NCBI GenBank assembly: GCA_030674185.1
Contig: JAPXFY010000026.1
Location: 58,980,965 to 59,044,964 of the forward strand
Reading direction: 5' to 3'
Source of the DNA: Monoplex corrugatus
Taxonomy: Eukaryota > Mollusca > Gastropoda > Littorinimorpha > Ranellidae
Length of the DNA stretch: 64,000 nt
A program made the translations under genes and the position numbers. The notes under the pieces are model-generated. The model saw nothing but the letters and a program-made list of their open reading frames with translations, ran no database searches and was not told the DNA's origin. Shown here in pieces: positions 1-11,117 of this stretch (position 1 is its first letter; each line of letters begins with the position of its first letter).

Positions 1-199
1 TGGTTACAGGCTTGCTTCCTTCCATCGCTCATCCCGAGGTGGTGGTATCGCCATCCTCTACAATGACTCACAGTCTCTGCCTTTCTCCCATCCTTCTTTC
101 GAGCACGTTGAAGTATCCTTCTAATCCACCCCTCACCCCATCACCTTCTCCTGTGTCTATCAACCTCCACCTAGCTCTGCCAACAAACTCACCACATCC

Positions 200-1075
200 A
201 TGTTTCTCTCTGACTTTGACCAACTGCTTGACTGCTACTGCCTCTTACCTGAAAATCTCATCATTCTAGGTGACATCAATGTCCACTATGACAACACTCA
301 CCGTTATGACACAAGACATATCATCAACTCTCTGTCCAATCACAATATGACACAACATATTTCTAAACCAACCCATCAAAAAGGTCACATTCTTGACTGG
401 ATCATTTCTCGTGATCACCGCAATTCAGCTACTGACAACTGCTTAGTTCTTTCTACCCGTCTAACTTCAGCCCTTCCATCTGACCACTCTGCAATTCTCT
501 GTTCTCTTGACATTTCTCCTCCTTCTCGTACCACGCGCACAGTGACTCGACGCAATCTCAAATCTATCGACCTCTCCACATTTTCATCTGATGCCTCCCG
601 TCCCCTTTCTGAAAAGTCGAATAACTTTGCCGATGAATTCTATACTACTATCCACCATCTTCTGGACACTCATGCTCCAGCCACAACCCGTCTTTTACCT
701 GACCACCCCCCTACCCCTTGGCTCACTCATGAGATTGCCTGTGCAAAACGTACCCGCCGCAGAGCAGAGCGCCGCTGGTGCAAATCCAAACTCACTGTAC
801 ATAGGCAACTTTTCCAAGCCTCTAAAACAAAAGTATCCACCCTCATTGCATCTGCAAAAACAAGCTATTTCCAAACCAAAATCCTGAATGCCTCTTCTTC
901 AAAAGAACTCTGTACAACCATGAATCATCTCCTTGGCACACGAAATGATTTACCTCTCCCACCAAAACACACAAATGAAGAACTCCCATCTGTATTCTCC
1001 AAGTATTTCACCACCAAAATACAAACTCTTCGTGACAGGCTTGACAGGACACCCTGTCAACCATGCCTAACCTGA
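200..1075 (+). pseudogene. LINE A endonuclease domain (partial)
   Basis: A 291-codon open frame covering the C-terminal half of the L2-like endonuclease and the linker to the reverse transcriptase. Visible motifs are LIILGDINVHYDN (metal-binding Asp/Asn), HILDWIISR and LPSDHSAIL (catalytic SDH), then an Arg-rich linker with AKRTRRRAERRW and a KELCTTMNHLLG segment typical of this LINE group. The start codon is only the first Met in the frame; the real protein began upstream in another frame, broken by the short deletion near 81. The frame ends where the reverse-transcriptase fingers should begin. Confidence 0.75.
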
Positions 1076-1482
1076 CCCTTCCTTCTCTGGCACACCTCTT
1101 ACTACTTTTACCCCAGTCTCACAAGAAGAAATTCTCAACACAATCAGATCCATGTCGTTCAAAACCTGCGAACTGGATCCTCTTCCAGGTTCTCTCTACT
1201 CTGTCTCCTACTCTCCTCCCATTCATCACTGACATCATCAACACTTCTCTTCAAACTGGAACTGTCCCAGATTCTTTCAAGTCTGCTATTGTTCACCCTC
1301 TCCTCAAGAAAACCTTGACCCAGACTGCTTGAAGAATTATCGTCCAGTTTCCAATCTACCGTTCCTATCGAATATATTGGAACGTATTGTACTAGAACAG
1401 CTTCTGCAGCAGCTGGAATCACAACCTGCTAGAGCCATTCCAGTCAGCCTACCGTAAGTGCCATAGCACAGAAACCGCTCTA

Positions 1483-1884
1483 TTGCGTGTAGTCAATGAC
1501 CTCCTTCAGGCTTCAGAAAATGGGAGTGTGTCTATCTTGTCACTGCTTGACTTGTCAGCAGCATTTGACACCATAGACCATAGCATCCTCATAACGTGGT
1601 TGCGTACCACTTTTGGCTGTTCTGGAAGGGTTCTGGACTGGTTTACCTCCTATTTGACTGGCCATGCCCAGTCTGTTGTCACTGGCCACAAATCAGCTCC
1701 ATCTGTTCTGGAATGTGGTGTGCCACAAGATTCTGTTTTGGGACCTGTCCTGTTCACTATGTATACACAACCTCTCAGCACTATCATTCATCAGTCAGGC
1801 CACTCATACCACTTCTTTGCAGATGACTCATATCTGCGTAGCTCCTCTGCCCCATCAGATTTTGACGCTCTTGCGTGCAGTTGA
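1483..1884 (+). pseudogene. LINE A reverse transcriptase core (fragment)
   Basis: Open frame spanning the palm of the reverse transcriptase: [16 protein letters not shown] (motif A with catalytic Asp), GVPQDSVLGPVLF (motif B, Gly to Asp after the Gln compared with the usual GVPQGS) and HHSG..HFFADDS (motif C, the catalytic FADD box). It closes at TGA shortly after motif C, while homology continues downstream in another frame (MNDDKTELIVTG-like sequence near 1935). This is a dead copy. Confidence 0.8.
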
Positions 1885-2747
1885 GAGATTATATAGAGAA
1901 TGTCTCCAAGTGGATGAGTGAAAACAAGCTGAAGATGAATGATGATAAAACTGAGCTTATTGTTACTGGTAAAAAGTCAGAGATCAATCAGGTTACTCAT
2001 GCCCCCATGTCTATCTCTGGTTTGTGTTGTATGTTTCTCACAAACTGAAAAATTTTGCTTTCTACCTGGATGAAACATTGTCTATGGAAGCCCATGTCAA
2101 ACAGTTGTGCCGTACTCTGTACTATCAGCTATGCAGAATAGGTAAGATTCGCTCCTTTCTTTCCACTGAGGCTGCGACAAGCTTGCTGTCTATTTTATAT
2201 TATCTAGGCTGGACTATTGTAACTCTCTACTCGCAGGTCTCCATGACAATCAACTATCTAAACTTCAGCGCATACAGAACCATGCGGCTCGCCTTGTTCT
2301 CCGCAAGCCCAGGGTGAGAGTGCAAAATCTCTACTTAGAACACTTCATTGGCTCCCGGTAAAGGCTAGGATTCAATGTAAAGTTGCCTGTTTCTGCTTTC
2401 AGTGTATAGATCATGAGAACATGCCATCAAATCTTGCCAACCTCCTGCAGACTTACAAACCGTCTCGAACGCTCCGCTCTTCTGACACCTCACTGTTGAC
2501 TGTTCCTCGCTTCTCTCTAGAACCTTTGGTAAAACGTCATTCTCTGTCTTTGGCCCAAATGTATGGAACTCTCTACCGTTGTCTCTTAGAAAAACTAAGT
2601 GTTTCTCAACCTTCAAACAGAACCTGAAAACCCACCTCTTTCAAACTCATTTAACCTGAAGAACCTAAGTTTGCAAGTCTGTCAGACGAATTTCTCCTGC
2701 CTGCATAACAGTATTTTGTATTAGGGCCTATAGAGCGAGGTGCGTGC

Positions 2748-2749
<2 letters not shown>

Positions 2750-2819
<70 letters not shown>

Positions 2820-2820
2820 A
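2750..2820 (+). repeat. (TG)n microsatellite in LINE A 3' UTR
   Basis: About 70 bp of nearly pure TG inside the family A 3' UTR. The minus-strand copy of the same family has a CA tract at the equivalent place (60965-61033), so the tract is part of the element. Confidence 0.9.
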
Positions 2821-3129
2821 TGAGTGAACATGTGTGTGTATCACTGTATGTTTGTGTATAGCTGAGGAGGGGTTAGGGGAGAAACTGAGTGGGAAAGGGA
2901 CTGAAATACCTTAAGAAATGTCCTAACCTTTTTTGAATGTAAATTGTGATATATGATATGCGAATAGTTTATAATTTGTGATGTAATTTTGATTATCAAG
3001 GTGTTAATGCTGTGATACTGAAGTTATATTGTTTTTTCTGTATATGAATTAGAATTTTTCTGTGATGTAATTTTATTGTCATTCATAATATTCATTATAG
3101 TTTCATATACAACTATTGCATACACACAC

Positions 3130-3161
<32 letters not shown>

Positions 3162-3569
3162 GCGTGAACATGTAAACACAGTATGCCTCTTTATTCATAT
3201 GAAAACTCTGTTTTTTATTACATAACTCAGTGTTTTAACTTTGATATTTTGTGGTTTCTTATGTGTCTTCTTAGTTATATAGCTTTAATGATGTGTGAGT
3301 AGATGTCGCGCCAGCAGGCAGCAAAAGTGTGTGTTGTGTTTTACAGTGATTTTATCGTGGTTCTATTTGATTTTATGCATTGAATTTTGTATCAGTTTGT
3401 TCTTTTTAAATCCCGACATACGGTGATGTATATATATTTTTTAAAAATTCTGAATATTTTACCAGATAATCTGATTTTTTAAAGTTTTTATACCTACTTT
3501 TCATCATTTTAATTCAGCCGCTCAAATCAGACATTTTATCTGTGAACTGTGTTTACATTTTAGCCTACT

Positions 3570-4709
3570 GTGTTCGCCCAACGCTACAGCTCCCAAACCT
3601 TTGTGTTCTCTGGTTTTAAGTGTTGTGAACTGACCAACCCACACACCAACCTGCAAGCATCGTCCTCTCCTGGCTGGCTCACAGTTATGGACCCATCCTT
3701 TCTAAAACAAATTGGACTGACACTTTTTAAACACAGCAAGTGCTACCTCGGTGGAGACGTCTACCAGCGCATACGAACACTGGGGCTGTGTTGTAAGCCC
3801 CGCACTGCGCGATCCTGTCGTGGTGGACGTCTCCACCATCTTTGGCACAACCTGCCTCCTGCTGTACTAGACCGACACCACTTTTCGTCGTCTGCTTCTT
3901 CATCTCCTCCGCTGCCCCTGCCCTCGACCTTGCTGCTGTGGGCTTCGTCTCCTCCTCTGCCGTCTTCGCCTTCGCCTTCTGTCCTGGTGGCGCCGCCTGA
4001 ACCTTCTGTCCTGATGGTGCTGCCCTCACCTTCTGTCCCGCAGGTGCCGCCTTCACCTTCTGTCCCGCCAGTGCCGCCTCCATCTTCTGTCCTGCCGGTG
4101 CCGCCTTCATCTTCTGTCCCGCCGGTGCCGCCTTCATCTTCTGTCCCGCCGGCGCTGCCCTCGTCTTCCGTCCCGCTGGTGCCGCCTTTGTCTTCCATCC
4201 CGCTGGTGCCGCCTTTGTCTTCTGTCCTGCAGGTGCTGCCTTCGTCTTCTGTCCCGTCGTTGCTGCCTTCGTCTTCTGCCCCGCTGGTGTTGCCTTCATC
4301 CTCTGTCCCATTGGTGCTGCCTTCATCTCCATCTCGGCCACCGCCATGTGACTCTGATAAACAAAAACTATGCCTTTTTAACGCTCAGTCAACATGCACA
4401 GATGGCAAAGCCAATGTCATTGCTGACTTTATCGCAGATGAGCATGTTGACATTGCTTTTATCACAGAAACATGGCTTAACCCCCTTGGTCATGAACCTA
4501 TACATGCGAGTCTCACTCCGAGTGGTTACAGGCTTGCTTCTTTCCATCACTTATCCCGAGGTGGTGGTATCGCCATCCTCTACAACGACTCACTCCATTC
4601 CCGCCTATCTTTCTCGCAGTCTCTGCCTTTCTCCCATCCTTCTTTCGAGCACGTTGAAGTATCCTTCCAATCCACCCCTCACCCCATCACCTTCTCCTGT
4701 GTCTATTGA
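3570..4709 (+). CDS. LINE B proline-rich region plus endonuclease N-terminus
   Basis: A 379-codon open frame of the retrotransposon. Residues 1-110 have no recognised domain. Residues about 130-255 are a proline-rich run of 9-residue units of the type SSVPPVPPS, coded by a 27-bp tandem repeat. From about residue 262 the apurinic-like endonuclease begins (KLCLFNAQS, IAFITETWLNP, LSRGGGIAILYND) and stops after about 115 residues at a TGA, where the frame of the rest of the endonuclease has slipped. The start is the first Met in frame; its true start is uncertain. The open minus-strand frames here are by-products of the repeat. Confidence 0.6.
   Translation: MFAQRYSSQTFVFSGFKCCELTNPHTNLQASSSPGWLTVMDPSFLKQIGLTLFKHSKCYLGGDVYQRIRTLGLCCKPRTARSCRGGRLHHLWHNLPPAVLDRHHFSSSASSSPPLPLPSTLLLWASSPPLPSSPSPSVLVAPPEPSVLMVLPSPSVPQVPPSPSVPPVPPPSSVLPVPPSSSVPPVPPSSSVPPALPSSSVPLVPPLSSIPLVPPLSSVLQVLPSSSVPSLLPSSSAPLVLPSSSVPLVLPSSPSRPPPCDSDKQKLCLFNAQSTCTDGKANVIADFIADEHVDIAFITETWLNPLGHEPIHASLTPSGYRLASFHHLSRGGGIAILYNDSLHSRLSFSQSLPFSHPSFEHVEVSFQSTPHPITFSCVY
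3980..4345 (+). repeat. 27-bp in-frame minisatellite in LINE B ORF
   Basis: About 13 units of a 27-bp GC-rich sequence coding SSVPPVPPS-like nonapeptides. The period is a multiple of three, so the reading frame stays open across the whole array. Confidence 0.85.
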
Positions 4710-4815
4710 CCTCCACCTAGCTCTGCCAACATGCTCACCACATCCATGCTTCTCTCTGACTTTGACCAACTACTTGACTACTACTGCCTCTTACCTAGAA
4801 ATCTCATCATTCTAG

Positions 4816-6253
4816 GTGACATCAATGTCCACTATGACAACACTCACCGTTATGACACAAGATTCTTTCAAGTCTGCTATTGTTCACCCTCTCCTCAAGA
4901 AATACAATTTAGACCCAAATGAACTGAAAAATTACCAGCCTATCTCTAATCTCTCTTTCTTGTCAAAACTCATCGAAAAAGTTGTCCTCAACCAGCTGAA
5001 CTCTCACCTGTCTGCCAACAATCTCCTCAATCCTTTCCAGTCAGCCTACCACCAGTGCCATAGCACTGAAACTGCCCTGCTACACATTCTCAACAATCTC
5101 CTCCTTGCAATTGATACTGGCAAAGTCTCTCTCCTCACACTCCTTGATCTGTCTGCAGCCTTTGATACCATTGATCATGGTATTCTCCTTTCTAGACTTC
5201 ATCATACTTTTGGCATTTCTGACATTGCTCTCTCCTGGTTCACTTCATATCTATCAAACAGAAAACAAACTGTTCTCATTAATGGCACTTACTCTCAACC
5301 TGCATACCTGACCTGTGGTGTTCCACAAGATCTGTCCTTGGCCTGTTCTTTTCACTCTTTACACCTCCCCCTGTCCACCATCATCAACTCCCACTCTATA
5401 AAACACCACTTCTATGCTGATGACACCCAACTTCAAGACAGTGACTCACCTGACAATATACAGTGCCTCTTGACTCGCACCACTGAGTGTTACTCGGACA
5501 TTAAGAACTGGATGACATACAATAAACTTCAGCTTAATGATGACAAGACAGAAGCTATCCTCATTGGCACCCGTCAGAAACTTTCTCAGCTGCCTCCTCT
5601 TTCTCTCCCATTATGTAACACATTAGTCCCAATTTCTGATTCAGCTAAAAACCTTGGTGTCTGCATTGACTCTACCCTCTCCATGAACAACTTTGTTTCT
5701 GAAACTGCCAGATCTTGCTACTATAACCTCCATCGTATAAGCCTGATCAGGAAGTATCTCTGTCGAAACAAATGCAAAACTCGTTCTGTCCTTCATAATG
5801 TCTCGCATTGACTATTGCAATTCACTCCTGTCTGGTCTTCCTGCCTCCACCATTCACATCCTACAGCGCATTCAAAACAATGCTGCACGCATTGTACTCA
5901 AAAAGAAAAAAGCTGACCACATATCTCCTCTCCTGGCACAACTTCACTGGCTCCCTGTATCAAAGCGCATACAGTACAAACTAGACACCATGTGCTACAA
6001 AAGCCTCAATAACGCAGCCCCCGATTACCTGTCAAGCCTACTTGAGATCTATCTTCCCTCACGTACCCTCCGCTCTGCCTCCGATCCTCTGACTTTTCGC
6101 TTTCCACGCACTAAGCTCAATACCTATGGTCCACGAGCCTTCTCTGTTTCTGGTCCACTCTCCTGGAAAAAACTTCCTCTCTCAGTCCGTCAGCAACCTA
6201 CTTTTGTCTCCTTCAAGTCCGCTCTCAAAACTCACCTTTTCTCCTCTGCATAA
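4816..6253 (+). pseudogene. LINE B reverse transcriptase (frameshifted)
   Basis: Reverse transcriptase of family B. It begins at the deletion joint (DSFKSAIVHPLLKKYNLD), then [35 protein letters not shown] (motif A), GVPQDLSLACSF (motif B, damaged by compensating indels compared with [10 protein letters not shown]) and HHFYADDTQLQD (motif C, YADD). After a frameshift near 5800 it continues as [40 protein letters not shown] and [14 protein letters not shown], the usual C-terminus of this LINE group. Catalytic Asp residues are present but the frame is broken. Confidence 0.8.
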
Positions 6254-6384
6254 AATCCTGACTTCACTCAATCCCCTCTGCAGCCTGTCTCCACTCGGAG
6301 GGGAATCACATTGTAATATATAATTGTATATAATATGCTCTCTATAATTTTCCATTGCTTTTATTCTTTCTCCCCATTTATAGC

Positions 6385-6426
<42 letters not shown>

Positions 6427-6560
6427 CGTGCGTTCGTGCGTGCGTGTGTGTGCGTGCGTGTGCGTGCGTGTGCGTGCGTGCATGTATGTCTGTTTCAGCG
6501 CTTAGATTTGATTTTATTAAGATTTTGCGCTATATAAATAAAATATTGTATTGTAAAAAA

Positions 6561-6752
6561 AATGTTTGTTGTTTTCTTACTGTGTATGTAATTATGAACA
6601 TTTTTATCACATTTGCTTTTTCGCGAAATGTAAAGCGCTGGTGAGCATGTTTTCATATGGAATATGTGCTATACAAATAAACATTATTATTATTATTATT
6701 ATTATCATTATTATTATTATCATTATTATTATTATTTGTGCTTTTCTATAAA
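6561..6752 (+). mobile_element. L2-like LINE family A, 3' end (continuation)
   Basis: Resumption of family A after the insertion of family B. The sequence matches the reverse complement of 60173-60330, including AAAGCGCTGGTGAGCATG and GTGCTATACAAATAAAC, and ends in an ATT-repeat tail (about 6686-6738). The ATT tail is the usual 3' end of these L2-like elements here. Confidence 0.85.
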
Positions 6753-6759
6753 CACGCAT

Positions 6760-8480
6760 TCTAATGCTATTTGTTGTGTTTTTCTGGTGTGTCATTTTAA
6801 TTCAGATTACTGTTCTTACCAAACATAACGCTGGGAAAACCACGCCCTGAAATGTGTGATTATGTATTGTAACAGCGCAAGTCTGTTTCCTTACCTGTCT
6901 TTACGTCTGTCATTTTTCTTCTCTTCATGTTTTCAAAAAGATGAAGTGGAACATTGGTTAGAGAATTTAAAGCATGTTAAAACAAGACATGAAGAGACAT
7001 AATAATTGTTGTTTTCTGAATGTTACAGACATGAAACTTAAAAATAATAATAATAATAAAAAAGCAGAGTATTGTCAAGTTGTTTCTAAATCTAAAGATT
7101 GTTCCAAAATTTACGTGCGGCACAACGTTTAGCTGTGGACAGAACAACATGCAAAACTAACATTATAGCAGCAAACTGTTGAACAATTCAGCGATACTTG
7201 AATAATTCAGCTTATGGTTTTACCTGCATGAGTACATGGGTGAGTGTTTATGAGTGTGTGTGTGTATAGCGCACTGCATCACGATGTGAAGTATACAGCT
7301 CGCTTAACTGCTGAAACTATGTTGAAGATCGCCAACGTGATAAACTAAGGGAACTTGTTTTCTAAACAGTTGAAAATATATGACACTCATTTTTTGAAGG
7401 AGAAACACCACAGTACAGACGTTCTGATCAGTAGTGGGATAGAAAACCACCACACACAGGAATATACATTCATAATGGAACACTCCACAACCCAATTCAT
7501 GATTAAAAACAAACTATAGACATGAACTAAACAGAACCTACATATGTAACCAACTGAAGAGCGTGAACCGTGTGAGGTTAGTGACTGTGAAGCAGCGTAC
7601 TTGTGAGCATGTTTGCAATCAGTACGACAGGAACACAACTGCACAGTGTCATATTATTGACTGCATGACAATAAATCAAGCGACTTGTCTGTGAAGAAAA
7701 TGTTCTTGTTGCTGCTCGCGCTACAATAGTATCTCGACATAAATGTTTTGTGTAATTCCCTGTTCACTATAATACTGTTTTTGTCAGTCTGTTTGTCATT
7801 GTAACCAGCACGCCATGACATAAATCATGGATGTTCATTGTTCTATCTAAAATATTTTTTCATGATTTACGGCATGATTCCAGCTTGAAGAAAAACTTTC
7901 CTTTTTCAGCGTGAGAGGGGAGAGGGAGGGGATAAAGGGTGTAGCATATGCTGTCTTAGAAATAAATCATATTCATTTGTGACTGAACAAAATTGATGTG
8001 TTTGTGTGTGTGTTTGTGTGTGTATGTGTGTTTGTGCGTGTGTGTGTGTGTGTGTGTAGAAGCCATGCTTTTATAACTAGTGTCAGAGGGCTTCTGTCAG
8101 TAGATAGTGAAACCGCTGGCAAGTATAGACGGATAGAATTTAGCAATGTGTATGTTTAATCAACATAATTTGGGCTGGTATGCACATAACTGTGCTGCTA
8201 CATTCCACAGAGCACGAGCTAGGTCTATGTTTAGAACTGGACCTCTTCTTCCATGGTTTACCTGTTTGTTGCCTGACGATTTCATAATGAAATCAGCGCC
8301 ACGTTCTCTTTATGTATACCCAACTCGTTGGAAATGAAAATCAAGAATGTAAAAGAGACGACTAGAATGTGAAAAGCTAGATTGTGTATGGAATCAGGTT
8401 GAGTAGGCTTACCAAAGTATGACAGTGTTAAGTTATTTGAAAAGTGACTGCCATAACTGATGAAATATATCTCAGTTGTA
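6760..8480. other. anonymous DNA, no gene recognised
   Basis: No recognisable coding region, RNA gene or named transposon. Short simple tracts occur: AAT near 7040 and TG near 8000-8058. Open frames are under 90 codons and show no family motifs. Confidence 0.6.
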
Positions 8481-8484
8481 GGCC

Positions 8485-8485
<1 letters not shown>

Positions 8486-8558
<73 letters not shown>

Positions 8559-8572
8559 AAACAACAATAAAT
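8486..8572 (+). repeat. (CAA)n microsatellite
   Basis: About 29 near-perfect CAA units, ending AAAACAACAATAA. Confidence 0.95.
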
Positions 8573-8992
8573 GAAGTTTCAATATTATGCTTTTCCTATT
8601 CTACAATGGGTTAGATCTCTGTTTGACAAATTATCAACACCTTGACGCCAGTTTCCGGAATGTGCACGCCTCAATATTGTTGCTCAAGGCCACATTCTGT
8701 GACTGAATTGAACAGCTACAGACCCAGCCGTAGGCAGTGTGATCATCCCAGAAAAGAACTCACCAGGGGATATCAGTCTCAAGGCAAGCCAGTGTCATAC
8801 GTTCTGATCACATTCTTCTGTGGACAACTTGCACACGCTCACAGCACAACGTACACAGCACAACACAGCCAGGTCATTTGATAGAATTTAGGTCGTCTGT
8901 CAATATCGTCTGCTCAAAACAGTCAGCCACTGTTGTGTGTCAACTGTGAACTGTTACTGGTGCGTGTGTAAATGAACTGATTAGTGTTCTTT

Positions 8993-9266
8993 GTAAATCA
9001 GATGACTGATGAATCAGACAACAAGCAGTAAAGACGTATGAAGGTTTGTAAATCAGATCTGTGATGAATCAGTCAACAAGCAGTAAAGACGTATGAAGGT
9101 TTGTAAATCAGATCAGTGATGAATCAGTCAACAAGCAGTAAAGACGTATGAAGGTTTGTAAATCAGATCAGTGATGAATCAGACAACAAACAGTAAAGAC
9201 GTATGAAGGTTTGTAAATCAGATCAGTGATGAATCAGACAACAAGCAGTAAAGACGTATGAAGGTG
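8993..9266 (+). repeat. 55-bp minisatellite, about 5 copies
   Basis: Tandem unit containing GATCAGTGATGAATCAG, AACAAGCAGTAAAGACG and TATGAAGGTTTGTAAATCA. Copies are nearly identical and the last one drifts into unique sequence after GAAGGTGTGG. No coding motif is seen. Confidence 0.9.
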
Positions 9267-9574
9267 TGGCTTGTCTGTAGCGATGATCATCAACAGAACG
9301 AAACAAGATACTTTACGAACGAAAAATAGCTGCGTGAAGACTTAGCATGTATGCACTAGCTGATAGGATGTCAGAAAACCAAGGTCAGGGGTCAAACCAC
9401 AATGCCAAAAACATCCACGCTGATGGCCCACACAAGGAATTTTGTACAAGGTCTTGATGCTAAGCACCATAAGCTCAACTGACTACCCACAAGTACAACA
9501 GTGAGATGGGTCAGGCTGGATACAGAAATAGTCTACAAACAGAAAGCGCCAATAAAAAAAAAACCCAGCATCCT

Positions 9575-9880
9575 GGAACACAGACTGACATCAATCAGAC
9601 GTATTGCATGTACAACAGACAGAGGTGTCTAGAGAATAAAATAGCCAGAGAGGTACAGACATCAACCAAAGGTATTGTATATGCAACATACACAGACACC
9701 CAGGAAATATAATAGCCAGAGGTGAACAGACATCAGTCAAAGGTATTGTCTGTACATCATACACAGACACCTAGGAATGTAATAAACAGAGGTGAACAGA
9801 CATCAACAATCAAAGGTATTGTATATACAACATACAGGGATACCCAGGGAATGTAACAGCCAGAGGTGAACATACCTCCT
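9575..9880 (+). repeat. about 71-bp minisatellite, 4-5 diverged copies
   Basis: Units share CAGACATCAA, AAAGGTATTGTATATGCAAC, CACAGACACCCAGGAA and AATAGCCAGAGGTGAAC. Copies are more diverged than in neighbouring arrays. Confidence 0.85.
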
Positions 9881-10079
9881 CAGAAATCCAGGCGTCAGCG
9901 TCACATGGAGGAAATCCAGAATAAGAAAGGATTCTGAAGAAACAAAGGAAGGCTGATTTCAGAATTTGTGAAACAAAGGATTGCAGAAACTGTGGACATG
10001 GAGCTTGGAGTTTATTGAAGACAGATTCGTCGCACATGGACAATTCCATTCGCGCTCCACCCAAATCTGCTAGCAATTA

Positions 10080-10365
10080 CCAAAAAGAGAGACTATGGAA
10101 AAATCTGAAAGCGAAACTCAGTGCCCTCAGCAAAGCAGAATCAGCAAGAAAGAAAAAATAGCAAACACAAATAGATCCAAGACAGCTTCCTCAGATACAC
10201 CATCTAGTTCACCAGGAAAATATTCGAGCAGCCCAAATCTGTACACTACCATTAGACAAAGAAGCTTTGGAACAGCATCTCAGGAAAACACATTCTGACC
10301 TTTACAGCGAAGCACCTGCGACATAGCGAAAAAATTAAATACCAGACCACCAACACTGAACGAAG
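10080..10365 (+). mobile_element. LINE fragment, linker before reverse transcriptase
   Basis: Frames here read LKAKLSALSKAESARKKK, LDKEALEQHLRKTHSD and TLNEVHRVVKKSTAKSSP. Together they resemble the linker between endonuclease and reverse transcriptase in a common invertebrate LINE group, where EEHLRKTHSD is followed by a VVRKA..ASAPGPNG segment. One or two frameshifts separate the pieces. The fragment runs straight into the 55-bp minisatellite, whose unit carries the same VVKKATAKSSP coding sequence. Recognition is from family memory and not from a search. Confidence 0.6.
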
Positions 10366-11100
10366 TTCATAGAGTGGTTAAGAAATCCACAGCCAAATCA
10401 TCACCAGAGTCTCACTAAAGTTTGTACAGTGGTTAAAAAAGCCACAGCCATATCATCACCAGTCTCACTAAAGTGTGTACAGTGGTTAAGAAAGCCACAG
10501 CCAAATCATCACCAGAGTCTCACTAAAGTTTGTACAGTGGTTAACAAAGCCACAGCCAAATCATCACCAGAGTCTCACTAAAGTTTGTACAGTGGTTAAC
10601 AAAGCCACAGCCAAATCATCACCAGAGTCTCACTAAAGTTTGTACAGTGGTTAAGAAAGCCACAGCCAAATCATCACCAGAGTCTCACTAAAGTTTGTAC
10701 AGTGGTTAAGAAAGCCACAGCCATATCATCACCAGAGTCTCACTAAAGTGTGTACAGTGGTTAAGAAAGCCACAACCAAATCATCACCAGAGTCTCACTA
10801 AAGTGTGTACAGTGGCTAAGAAAGCCACAGCCAAATCATCACCAGAGTCTCACTAAAGTTTGTACAGTGGTTAAGAAAGCCACAGCCATATCACCAGAGT
10901 CTCACTAAAGTGTGTACAGTGGTTAAAAAAGCCACAGCCAAATCATCACCAGAGTCTCACTAAAGTTTGTACAGTGGTTAAAAAAGCCACAGCCAAATCA
11001 TCACCAGAGTCTCACTAAAGTTTATACAGTGGTTAAGAAAGCCACAGCCATATTATCACCAGGGCCTTACTAAAGTTTATACAGTGGTTGAGAAAGCCAC
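10365..11100 (+). repeat. 55-bp minisatellite, about 13 copies, seeded from LINE ORF
   Basis: Tandem unit with GTTTGTACAGTGGTTAAGAA, AGCCACAGCCAAATCATCAC and CAGAGTCTCACTAAA. In one frame a unit reads VVKKATAKSSPESH, matching the LINE linker directly upstream. It ends in a run of about 16 C at 11102-11117. Confidence 0.9.
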
Positions 11101-11117
11101 AGCCCCCCCCCCCCCCG

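Larger units (their letters stand above)
1..3290 (+). mobile_element. L2-like LINE family A, 5' part (decayed)
   Basis: Non-LTR retrotransposon remnant, cut at its 5' side by the window edge. Endonuclease coding runs to about 1060 (GDINVHYDN, DWIISRDH and SDHSAIL motifs of the apurinic-like endonuclease). Reverse transcriptase follows in broken frames: an N-terminal piece to about 1440, a core at 1483-1884 ([31 protein letters not shown]) and thumb/C-terminal pieces at 2024-2627. Compared with family B near 4590, about 24 bp of endonuclease is missing near 81. The 3' UTR from 2660 carries a TG tract and matches, in reverse complement, the minus-strand copy at 60173-63060. The UTR stops at 3290 and resumes at 6561, so it was split by a later LINE. 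Several frameshifts and stops make it non-coding now. The L2/CR1 assignment rests on the [10 protein letters not shown] signature and the ATT-repeat tail. Confidence 0.85.
3291..6560 (+). mobile_element. L2-like LINE family B, internally deleted, inserted in LINE A
   Basis: This LINE lies inside the 3' UTR of family A. The A sequence ends with GCTTTAATG at 3290 and resumes with AATGTTTGTTG at 6561, leaving AATG duplicated. It has a 5' UTR, a proline-rich region joined to the endonuclease N-terminus (3570-4709), then an abrupt join near 4860 from endonuclease to the reverse-transcriptase segment DSFKSAIVHPLLKK. By comparison with A (317 to about 1268), roughly 950 bp is missing there. The reverse transcriptase continues to 6253 with small frameshifts, followed by a 3' UTR with a TG/CG-rich tract and the end GCGCTATATAAATAAAATATTG. 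A second copy of the 3' part lies on the minus strand at 33093-34223. Confidence 0.85.

Noticed and set aside
3727..4347. Ala/Lys/Gly-rich proteins on the minus strand (TKAAPAGQK units)
   Set aside because: Antisense of the LINE B proline-rich repeat; the plus-strand frame continues into a real endonuclease domain and is the coding one.
7304..7644. Small minus-strand open frames of 63-85 codons
   Set aside because: No domain, no conserved start or splice context, lengths expected by chance in AT-rich DNA.
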